DNA of 15,116 nucleotides from Nitrososphaerota archaeon (GTDB lineage: Archaea; Thermoproteota; Nitrososphaeria; Nitrososphaerales; Nitrosopumilaceae). The stretch lies in the NCBI GenBank assembly GCA_016200035.1, contig JACQFM010000182.1, forward strand, positions 1 to 15,116, read 5' to 3'. Within the stretch, counting starts at the first letter, position 1. Each line of letters starts with the position of its first letter. A model generated the notes under the pieces. It did not search any database. It was not told the DNA's origin and was given only the letters and a program-made list of their open reading frames with translations. The translations under genes and the position numbers were made by a program. This document shows positions 1 to 5,390 of the stretch, piece by piece.

Positions 1-368
1 TAGATTCTCTTCCAAGGAATCGCCACGTCATTCATGTCAAGGATCTTTTTGATTGGCTTGAAGTAATTGCCGAATGTGCCAGGGCTGAGATAGTCAGAAT
101 CATCCTTTGGGAGATCTGTTCTTTCGCGCAGTTTTTTAGAAAGACACAGAAGCAGGTCTCTTGTCCAATCTGGCTTTTCTTTTGCGAGCCTGACAAACTG
201 CGATGCTCTTTCCTCGAACGTTCCTTCCAGAATATCAGATAGCACGTCTGAAAGAATGTACCTGAGTCTTCTTTCATAGGCTTCTCTGGTTGCGTCGGCC
301 CTGATTCCCTGATAAAACAGTTCCAGTGCCGATTCTTCGCCTGTTCTCTGGATCTCTTCTATTTTCAT
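1..368 (-). CDS. Tyrosine-recombinase-like protein, N-terminal part (runs off window edge)
   Basis: An open reading frame starts at ATG 368 and stays open to base 1, giving about 122 residues with the C-terminus outside the window. An in-frame stop lies upstream at about 407, with no other ATG between. The visible part is helical and charged. Residues about 12-40 (ALELFYQGIRADATREAYERR) and 95-120 (LSPGTFGNYFKPIKKILDMN) resemble the core-binding half of the integrase-like proteins that are common in thaumarchaeal accessory regions. The catalytic half (R-H-R-Y) would lie beyond the edge, so activity cannot be judged. It reads away from the toxin-antitoxin pair and fits an integrated element. 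The family call rests on recalled sequence style, not on a catalytic motif. Confidence 0.6.
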   Translation of the reverse strand, partial: MKIEEIQRTGEESALELFYQGIRADATREAYERRLRYILSDVLSDILEGTFEERASQFVRLAKEKPDWTRDLLLCLSKKLRERTDLPKDDSDYLSPGTFGNYFKPIKKILDMNDVAIPWKRI

Positions 369-413
369 TTTCAGCTTCAGGTCTATAACCTCGATACTGT
401 GGACTAGTCACGA

Positions 414-434
414 TCCACAAGTTTTTGGTTGTGG
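414..434. repeat. Inverted repeat CCACAA / TTGTGG (copy 1)
   Basis: CCACAA at 415-420 and TTGTGG at 429-434 flank an 8-base loop. A further TGTGGA half-site lies at 398-403 and can pair with TCCACA at 414-419. The same stem with the same loop length recurs at 496-517. Confidence 0.6.
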
Positions 435-460
435 TCTCCCAAATAGACCGTCTTTCCGTC

Positions 461-487
461 TTTTTCCGGATTATTCTGCCGGAAAAA
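461..487. repeat. Perfect 9-bp inverted repeat TTTTTCCGG / CCGGAAAAA
   Basis: Arms at 461-469 and 479-487 are perfectly complementary with a 9-base loop. The arm sequence is close to the TTTTTCGGAAAT motif found at 615-626 and 1422-1433, which suggests a shared binding site in these spacers. Confidence 0.65.
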
Positions 488-495
488 TCAAAAGT

Positions 496-517
496 TCCAC
501 AAGGAAAAGGTTGTGGA
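496..517. repeat. Inverted repeat TCCACAA / TTGTGGA (copy 2)
   Basis: A perfect 7-bp stem (496-502 with 511-517) surrounds an 8-base loop. It repeats the stem of the hairpin at 414-434, so the spacer carries five TGTGG/CCACA half-sites within about 120 bases. Confidence 0.6.
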
Positions 518-613
518 CCCGGAGGGACGACACCTTCTCCATGTTAGAATCAAATGATTTTTCTCGGAAATTTTCTTACTACTTATTTGTTTCGTGAGCA
601 GAAATAGTTAACG

Positions 614-626
614 GTTTTTCGGAAAT
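614..626 (+). repeat. Direct repeat GTTTTTCGGAAAT, copy 1
   Basis: The 13 bases are identical to 1421-1433, on the other side of the toxin-antitoxin pair. A second similar pair, ATTCAGAAAAATAAT at 646-660 and ATTCAGAAAATAAT at 1386-1399, lies close by on each side. Confidence 0.6.
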
Positions 627-665
627 TGTTGCAAACACAAAACTTATTCAGAAAAATAATACAAA

Positions 666-1008
666 CTATTCAATAAGTTCAACAATGATCTTCTTGATTC
701 TGCTGTGAATATCTCTGTTTATTCTTCCGATATTCATCCTGACTAGTTTCTTGCTCACACTGAAAATCCTGTCCACCTTGATGTTGCTGTCAACAATCAG
801 CCTTCCACTTTCCAGATCCCTGTTTGACACCAGAACTGAATAATCCCTTGATTTCAAGTTCGTCGTAAGTGGAACCGCTATAAAGTCCTCGAATTTCCTG
901 TTGTATTCGTTATTTGACAGGACCAGCGCAGGCCTTACCTTGGAACTTTTCAGATCTGAAAAAGGAAACGACAGCAGAACTATGTCCCTTTGCGAAACCA
1001 GTTGTCAT
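666..1008 (-). pseudogene. PemK/MazF-type endoribonuclease toxin with apparent frameshift
   Basis: The downstream frame encodes a clear PemK/MazF-like protein: DIVLLSFPFSDL, then SSKVRPALVLSN, then FIAVPLTTNL, ending in IIVELIE. Members of this family are mRNA-cleaving toxins neutralised by a partner antitoxin. The expected start is ATG 1008, which overlaps the antitoxin stop (TGATGA) and is preceded by GGTGA. It reads only MTTGFAKG before leaving frame. Omitting one G of the GGG run (986-988) joins it to the toxin frame. In the toxin frame itself, TGA stops lie immediately upstream and the only near-canonical start is CTG at about 1001. With the correction the product is about 113 residues, normal for the family. 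It may be a real inactivating mutation, a programmed shift, or a sequence error. Confidence 0.75.
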
Positions 1009-1289
1009 CACCTTTTCAGGTACTGGTTCCAGACCTCGTCGCCCTTGTTGTGCCACAGCTTGCGGAGCGAGCGTTCCGAGAGAGACTGTACGTCCCTGAA
1101 CTCATCCTTGAACTTACCTGCTACCCTTTCAGGCTTTTCCAGGATTATTTTTCCGCCCTTTCTGATAAGAAGAATCTCGTCGCCCTTCCTTATGCCGACT
1201 TCCCTCTGTATATCGGAAGGAAGTGTGATCTGCCCCTTTGCAGAGACCTTTATCGACCTGAACTTTAGCTCGTCTGTTGCTGCTTTCAT
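1008..1289 (-). CDS. AbrB/MazE-type DNA-binding antitoxin
   Basis: This 93-residue protein has a SpoVT/AbrB swapped-hairpin domain at residues about 11-52, with the typical run VSAKGQITLPSDIQREVGIRKGD and a following strand pair ending in GGKIILEKP. The C-terminal half (about 53-93, rich in charge and Trp) is where such antitoxins usually bind their toxin. The stop overlaps the start of the PemK/MazF-like gene, the standard antitoxin-toxin order. Start ATG 1289 is chosen because a TATA-like box (1311-1320, minus strand) lies about 27 bases upstream, as expected for a leaderless mRNA; longer versions of the frame would run through that promoter. An 18-bp palindrome overlaps the promoter, so autorepression is likely. 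Role follows from family and context. Confidence 0.85.
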   Translation of the reverse strand: MKAATDELKFRSIKVSAKGQITLPSDIQREVGIRKGDEILLIRKGGKIILEKPERVAGKFKDEFRDVQSLSERSLRKLWHNKGDEVWNQYLKR

Positions 1290-1295
1290 AGTTAG

Positions 1296-1313
1296 AGTAA
1301 GAATTTTCTTACT
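1296..1313. promoter_or_regulatory. Palindromic operator candidate for the antitoxin gene
   Basis: AGTAAGAA (1296-1303) and TTCTTACT (1306-1313) form a perfect palindrome with a 2-base centre, lying between the TATA-like box and the antitoxin ATG and touching the box. Autoregulation by AbrB-type antitoxins commonly uses such sites. The half TTTTCTTACT also occurs at 571-580. Confidence 0.65.
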
Positions 1314-1320
1314 TATAAAG
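1311..1320 (-). promoter_or_regulatory. TATA-like box of the antitoxin-toxin operon
   Basis: CTTTATAAGT on the minus strand is a good archaeal TATA box, centred about 27 bases upstream of ATG 1289. Confidence 0.7.
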
Positions 1321-1420
1321 GCGATGCATTCCAGCAAGATACCCCTTTCTGCAAAGTCTAGACGAATACAATCTCTTTTTAGGAAATTCAGAAAATAATT
1401 CAGACAAAAATGTTTTTCAT

Positions 1421-1433
1421 GTTTTTCGGAAAT
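1421..1433 (+). repeat. Direct repeat GTTTTTCGGAAAT, copy 2
   Basis: Identical to 614-626. Bases 1422-1441 also form an inverted repeat (TTTTTCGGA, AA, TCCGGAAAA; one mismatch in nine), placed just upstream of the promoter of the zinc-protein operon. Confidence 0.6.
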
Positions 1434-1458
1434 CCGGAAAAGAAAGTAGAAAGAAGAG

Positions 1459-1466
1459 CTATAATC
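1459..1466 (+). promoter_or_regulatory. TATA-like box of the zinc-protein/HerA operon
   Basis: CTATAATC is centred about 26 bases upstream of ATG 1488, consistent with a leaderless first gene. The inverted repeat at 1422-1441 lies directly upstream and could be an operator. Confidence 0.55.
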
Positions 1467-1487
1467 TGACGCGAGAATCATTTTGAG

Positions 1488-1613
1488 ATGTCGTACTGGT
1501 GTTCTTACTGCAACGAGAAAAGAGAGGAACATCAGATCAAGAAAAAGAACAGATATGATTGCTGCAGGATTTGTGGTCACGTAGTTGAACAGGAGGGTGA
1601 GGAGCATGATTGA
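1488..1613 (+). CDS. Tiny zinc-ribbon protein (41 aa)
   Basis: The frame runs from ATG 1488 to TGA 1611-1613. The protein has two CxxC knuckles, CSYC at residues 5-8 and CRIC at 26-29, separated by a basic stretch, which is a minimal single-zinc ribbon; Cys25 and His31 are extra possible ligands. Such mini-ribbons usually bind nucleic acid or a partner protein. A TATA-like box about 26 bases upstream supports this start and makes it the first gene of the operon. Its end overlaps the next gene by 8 bases. No function is recognised. The Cys pattern, promoter spacing and overlap are the reasons to call it real. Confidence 0.7.
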   Translation: MSYWCSYCNEKREEHQIKKKNRYDCCRICGHVVEQEGEEHD

Positions 1614-1782
1614 TGAGTTCGAATCCGTGATACTTTCCTGCGGACATTCGATAAATTCCTACAAGGGATTTGGCGTCTGCCAGAAATGCTGGAAGAAGAC
1701 CTGCGGGCAATGTCTGATACTGCTCGATGAGTTTCTTCTCTGTCCACAGTGTTTCAAAGAAAAAATGGAGGGATCCAGTTGA
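1606..1782 (+). CDS. Small cross-brace-like zinc-binding protein (58 aa)
   Basis: Start ATG 1606 is preceded by a strong Shine-Dalgarno-like AGGAGGGTGAGG; an in-frame TTG at 1585 is a weaker alternative. The possible metal ligands are C12, H14, C25, C28, C33, C36, C46 and C49. Eight ligands in four pairs fit two zinc ions, possibly interleaved as in RING or B-box-like folds. The tail is short and charged. It overlaps the genes on both sides and so is probably translated together with them. Proteins of this kind often act as protein- or nucleic-acid-binding adaptors, but no specific family is recognised and ubiquitin-type activity should not be assumed. Confidence 0.7.
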   Translation: MIDEFESVILSCGHSINSYKGFGVCQKCWKKTCGQCLILLDEFLLCPQCFKEKMEGSS

Positions 1783-2003
1783 CGGAACTTGTCAGCTGTA
1801 GAATTTGCGGATCATTGGAGCTGCCGAATCAAATAGACGGCAAATGCTACACATGCGGCAGGCTGACTTGCCAGAACTGTTACAGGATTTGTGATGGCTG
1901 TACCAGAATCTTCTGCATGAACCATATAGAGACTAAAATCGTGATGCGGCAGCAGAAGCCGTTCCTGCACAAACTTTGTGAAAGATGCACCAGGGTGTGG
2001 TAA
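1779..2003 (+). CDS. Small multi-zinc protein (74 aa), six Cys pairs
   Basis: The proposed start is TTG 1779, with GGAGG seven bases upstream and the TTG overlapping the previous stop (TTGA). A GTG at 1749 would add ten residues and is less well supported. Ligand pairs are C7/C10, C23/C26, C31/C34, C38/C41, C46/H49 and C67/C70, twelve in all, enough for three zinc ions. The spacing recalls RING or FYVE-like cross-brace fingers. The stop TAA overlaps the ATG of the HerA-like gene by one base, so the two are likely translationally coupled. A partnership with the ATPase is inferred from this coupling only. Confidence 0.7.
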   Translation: MTELVSCRICGSLELPNQIDGKCYTCGRLTCQNCYRICDGCTRIFCMNHIETKIVMRQQKPFLHKLCERCTRVW

Positions 2004-3814
2004 TGAGGAGCTGGGCATGCTTGTGTGGCAATTTCGTGCGTGAAAAGAGGTTCTGTCCTCGTTGTAAATTGATGAGATTCAAGATTGAGAACTCTCCGAT
2101 TCTGGACTACTGGGGCCTCAATATAGGCGAGCTGTCAGATGGCCTTCCATTCAATTTTCCACTTCACTATTTTAGTAGCCACGTAGGAATTTTCGGCCAG
2201 ACCGGTACAGGAAAATCGCGCATTTCTATGTGTCTGGCAGTTAAAGCGGAAAATTATGTTTCTGCACATCCGATAAGACTTTTGGTAATTGACGTGGAAG
2301 GAGAATGGAAGAACATAATTCCCAAGATGAAAAATCCGACAGAGTATTTTGCTGTAGAAAAGAATCTGAAAATAAATCCGTTTGATCTCGACGACCCGGC
2401 TCTGATCAGAGAGCTGATGCGCGAGACCATCTTCAAGGGGATTGAAAAGGAGTATGTCGACCTCTCGGCTCAGATGAACTTCGTTTTGCAGGAAACAATC
2501 AATGAAAGCAAGAACATCGAAGAGTTGATCAAAAATATCAAGAGTTACAATAGACAGAAACTAAATGCGCTTGACAAGACAAAGACAGCACTTCTTGTCA
2601 GGCTCGACCCTTTCATGCGAAGTCCTCTGAAAGAAATTTTCTTTTGCAAGAAATCAAATCCTGATTTTTCTCAGCTTGATGATCACAACATAATAATCGA
2701 CTTGCATGCACTTGACGCGCTTGTGGCATATGGAAGCGAACTGCGTCTGATCTACAACACAATTACAACATATTTTCTTAGAAAAATGCTGAATCGTGGA
2801 ACCTGTGACTGGGTCTCCAACGTCTTTGTGGCAGACGAGGCACAGTTGCTGGTTCCTAAGATTCTGCGAAAAATCATCGTTACCGAGTCGTGGCCCGCGA
2901 CGGAGTTTGTAACCAGGCTCAGAAAAAGGGGTTGTGGCATTCTTCTCATAACCCAGTCTCCAAGCAACATCGAGAAGGACATATTCAAGAATATAGGCAC
3001 AAAAATAGCCTTCAGGCTGCAGCACCAAGAGGACATCAAACTCATTGCTGAAGCAGCGGGCTTTATGGACTACACCGAATATGAGTATCTCTCGGATAGA
3101 TTTGTAAGACTGCCAAGGAAGACAGCCATAGTCTGCACTTCCGGACATGAACCGTTTCTTATGACAGCTGCGGATTTTGATTTTGAAAATTTCTATCCTC
3201 TGATGTCACCGTCTGAAATTGAAGCAGAAAATCAAGAAGATTCTAAACCAAAAGAGGAAACAGTTTCGGATTTAAATGAAGACGATGAAAAGTTCGTACA
3301 GTCAATCAAAGATAATCCGTTTATTTCAATGGTAGAACGGAGATCACTCTTAGGATGGGATGACAGAAAGTACAGAGATGCCGTTGATAGACTTAGCAAA
3401 AATGCTGTAATAGAAAAATCAAGAATCACAATGGGACGTGGAGGTCAAATTGTACTGTACCAGATCAAAGGACAGATTCCGAGTATCAAACACGAGTTCT
3501 ACATTCACTGGATATCTAGACAACTTGCGAGTAGAGAAATAGCTTACAGTGTCTCGAAGATTGGTCCTGACATAAGAATACCCTCGCTGAAAACTGGAAT
3601 CAATGTTGAGCTCGGCAGTTCAGATATATCAGGTAACATAAGAAAGGCATTGAATGAATTCCAGAATGTAATTGTGTGTTCTGATGACAGGAAGCTGATT
3701 CAAACTCTCTCTGCCGAAAACAAGTTGCAGAATGTCCGATTTGTTGTTGTACAAACAGTTCCATCCATTATTGATTCGATGCAAACCAATGCAGTCGATT
3801 CGAACCGACGATAG
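2003..3814 (+). CDS. HerA/DUF87-family ATPase with zinc knuckle, winged helix and nuclease-like C-terminus
   Basis: This is a 603-residue multi-domain ATPase. Residues 6-21 hold a Cys cluster (C6, C8, C18, C21). The HerA-type motor follows, with Walker A GQTGTGKS at 65-72, Walker B VFVADEAQ at 274-281 and LLITQSP at 314-320. An acidic linker spans about 403-432, a predicted winged helix about 436-488, and a C-terminal domain about 495-590 in which PD (522-523) and NVELGSS (534-540) recall PD-(D/E)xK-like domains attached to archaeal mobile-element HerA proteins. The usual catalytic Lys is not evident. HerA-type motors form hexamers that move DNA. ATG 2003 overlaps the preceding stop; an in-frame ATG at 1985 is possible. 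Likely roles are DNA translocation or transfer for the element, or defence. Confidence 0.85.
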   Translation: MRSWACLCGNFVREKRFCPRCKLMRFKIENSPILDYWGLNIGELSDGLPFNFPLHYFSSHVGIFGQTGTGKSRISMCLAVKAENYVSAHPIRLLVIDVEGEWKNIIPKMKNPTEYFAVEKNLKINPFDLDDPALIRELMRETIFKGIEKEYVDLSAQMNFVLQETINESKNIEELIKNIKSYNRQKLNALDKTKTALLVRLDPFMRSPLKEIFFCKKSNPDFSQLDDHNIIIDLHALDALVAYGSELRLIYNTITTYFLRKMLNRGTCDWVSNVFVADEAQLLVPKILRKIIVTESWPATEFVTRLRKRGCGILLITQSPSNIEKDIFKNIGTKIAFRLQHQEDIKLIAEAAGFMDYTEYEYLSDRFVRLPRKTAIVCTSGHEPFLMTAADFDFENFYPLMSPSEIEAENQEDSKPKEETVSDLNEDDEKFVQSIKDNPFISMVERRSLLGWDDRKYRDAVDRLSKNAVIEKSRITMGRGGQIVLYQIKGQIPSIKHEFYIHWISRQLASREIAYSVSKIGPDIRIPSLKTGINVELGSSDISGNIRKALNEFQNVIVCSDDRKLIQTLSAENKLQNVRFVVVQTVPSIIDSMQTNAVDSNRR

Positions 3815-3824
3815 ATGGAGAAAA

Positions 3825-3831
3825 AGGTGAT
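3825..3831 (+). promoter_or_regulatory. Strong Shine-Dalgarno-like site without a matching ATG
   Basis: AGGTGAT matches the archaeal anti-SD. Three bases downstream is ATA 3835, in frame with the 3865-4170 gene. The same AGGTGAT occurs at 4171, six bases before an ATA in frame with the methyltransferase. Confidence 0.45.
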
Positions 3832-3864
3832 TGTATAGACGATGAAATCAGAGAAGGCTACATT

Positions 3865-4170
3865 GTGGATAACCGGGGCAGGATAAAGGGAGAGGCAAAA
3901 AGGTACGACCCGTATTCCAGGTGGGGGGAGATTATGCTGTATGACATAGATGCTTTTGGTTTTGTGTGTGGCTATGTCTCAAAGAATTGGCAGATAATGT
4001 CGGAACGGGATCTGAATGAAGACAGAAGACTTGCACGAAGGTTGAATGAGGCTAAGTATAGGGTCTGGAAGAGGCACAACATCATAGAATTGAAGGAAGA
4101 ATACGAGAGGCACAAACTCACAGGTAAAAACTTTGAGAGGTTTTGCCGAGAGGTGTTCAGTAGAATTTGA
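3865..4170 (+). CDS. Small basic/acidic protein of unknown function
   Basis: From GTG 3865 the product has 101 residues. It starts DNRGRIKGEAKRYDPYSRWGEI, has a short hydrophobic middle (IDAFGFVCGYV) and ends in a strongly charged helical half. No family is recognised and no catalytic motif is seen. The frame is open upstream of the GTG and its residues there look coding-like (GDCIDDEIREGY), with a strong SD at 3825-3831 placed for an ATA codon at 3835. Alternatively, ATG 3815, which abuts the HerA stop, reads MEKKVIV and would join this frame by a one-base shift. The true N-terminus is therefore uncertain. It lies in the HerA operon and is probably cotranscribed. Confidence 0.6.
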   Translation: MDNRGRIKGEAKRYDPYSRWGEIMLYDIDAFGFVCGYVSKNWQIMSERDLNEDRRLARRLNEAKYRVWKRHNIIELKEEYERHKLTGKNFERFCREVFSRI

Positions 4171-4177
4171 AGGTGAT
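4171..4177 (+). promoter_or_regulatory. Shine-Dalgarno-like site upstream of the methyltransferase frame
   Basis: AGGTGAT directly follows the previous stop codon. The methyltransferase frame is open from 4181, and an ATA at 4184 lies six bases after this site, so translation may begin well before TTG 4322. Confidence 0.4.
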
Positions 4178-4321
4178 TAAATCATAGAACAATATGAGAT
4201 TAGGCTTTACAGAGAGACTTTAGGTCTAGCTTTAACTGAAGCAGTTGAATCATACATCAAAAAATATTCACACTCGCACATAACACGAAATATCAAAAAA
4301 ACGCAGGCAGGAAATAATACG

Positions 4322-5353
4322 TTGTTCAAGAAACTCAATCGAGTAATATGTGGAGACGCTCTTCAAACTTTACAAAAACTACCTGGGGAATTTGCCGATC
4401 TCTGTTATCTTGATCCTCCATTCTTTTCTAACAGGAATTTTGAAGTAGTATCAAAAAACGGGCAGGTAAATTCATTCGAAGACAAATGGGATAATGATAT
4501 TGATAAATACGTTGACTATATGACCGAAGTTCTTACAGAATGTCATAGAACGATCAAAAAAACTGGCTCATTGTATTTGCACTGTGATTGGCATGCATCA
4601 CATTATCTAAAAGTGGAGCTTGACAAAATATTTGGCTATGAAAATTTCAGAAATGAAATAATTTGGAGACGTCATAATGCACATAATGACACTAAACAAG
4701 GATCAAAATTGTTTGGAAGAGTACATGATAATATTCTGTTTTATTCAAAAACAAAGAATTACACGTGGAATCCAATATTCCAGCCGTATCCTGAAGAACA
4801 TATTCAAAAATATTACAAACATGTTGAACCTGAAACTGGAAGAAGATATGCACACGGCGATCTGAGTGGGCCAGGTGGACATTCTAAGGGAAATCCCCGG
4901 TACCCATTCCACGGAATTACACGATATTGGAGATTCAGCAAAGAAAATATGGAAAGACTAGACAATGACGGGAGAATTATCCAATCTAGAAAAGGCACAG
5001 TTCCAGTTATGAAGCGATATTTGGATGAAATGCCAGGTTTAATGTTGCAAGATATTTGGGATGATATCAAATCAGCTCAAGTGACAAAGAAGGAATTAGC
5101 AGATTATCCTACTCAGAAGCCTGAAAGGCTGTTGGAGAGAATTATCGAGATTTCTACAAATGAAAAAGATGTGGTTTTAGATCCCTTCTGTGGTAGTGGA
5201 ACCACCCTAGTCGCAGCCAGAAATTTGGGTAGAAAATTCATTGGAATTGATAGTAACAAAACTGCCTGTATGATTTCAAGAAATAGATTAAAACAAAGAA
5301 TGACGAAAATCTCAAAACTTAATCTTGAGACGCCATATCTGCGCAGTAAATAA
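4322..5353 (+). CDS. DNA methyltransferase, beta-class-like (probable N6-adenine)
   Basis: This 343-residue protein carries the amino-methyltransferase motifs in beta-class order. Catalytic DPPF lies at 31-34 early in the protein, and the SAM-binding DPFCGSGTT at 287-295 near the end, preceded by YPTQKPERLLERII. DPPF favours N6-adenine over N4-cytosine. It would methylate short DNA sites using S-adenosylmethionine. The start is taken at TTG 4322, giving the usual N-terminus (KLNRVICGDAL); the frame is open back to 4181 with coding-like residues, so a longer form is possible. No recognisable restriction nuclease is adjacent, so it may be an orphan or element-protective enzyme. It looks more A/T-rich than the genes before it, which suggests a separate acquisition. 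Confidence 0.88.
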   Translation: MFKKLNRVICGDALQTLQKLPGEFADLCYLDPPFFSNRNFEVVSKNGQVNSFEDKWDNDIDKYVDYMTEVLTECHRTIKKTGSLYLHCDWHASHYLKVELDKIFGYENFRNEIIWRRHNAHNDTKQGSKLFGRVHDNILFYSKTKNYTWNPIFQPYPEEHIQKYYKHVEPETGRRYAHGDLSGPGGHSKGNPRYPFHGITRYWRFSKENMERLDNDGRIIQSRKGTVPVMKRYLDEMPGLMLQDIWDDIKSAQVTKKELADYPTQKPERLLERIIEISTNEKDVVLDPFCGSGTTLVAARNLGRKFIGIDSNKTACMISRNRLKQRMTKISKLNLETPYLRSK

Positions 5354-5390
5354 TCATTTAGTTGATTTGCTTCAGATTATCTTATTGTTG

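Larger units (their letters stand above)
369..665. other. Hairpin-rich non-coding spacer
   Basis: No convincing gene is seen between the recombinase-like gene and the toxin gene. The spacer holds three short inverted repeats between 414 and 517 and one copy of a 13-base repeat at 614-626. It also holds an A/T-rich stretch at 646-665 that reads as T-rich on the minus strand just after the toxin stop and could end that transcript. It may act as a regulatory or replication/recombination site of the element; this is inference. Confidence 0.5.

Noticed and set aside
32..277. Minus-strand frame of 81 residues
   Set aside because: It is another frame of the recombinase-like gene (1-368), which has the better composition and family-like sequence.
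369..665. CRISPR-like array or insertion sequence in the hairpin-rich spacer
   Set aside because: The repeats are few, short and unevenly spaced; no transposase, terminal repeats or cas genes are seen.
901..1398. Plus-strand open frame of 165 residues
   Set aside because: It lies opposite the antitoxin gene and its promoter, is Ser/Leu/Arg-rich without motifs, and is explained as a shadow of the AbrB-type gene.
3815..3838. Seven-codon frame MEKKVIV between HerA and the next gene
   Set aside because: Too short to call as a gene; kept only as a possible frameshifted start or leader of the unknown gene.
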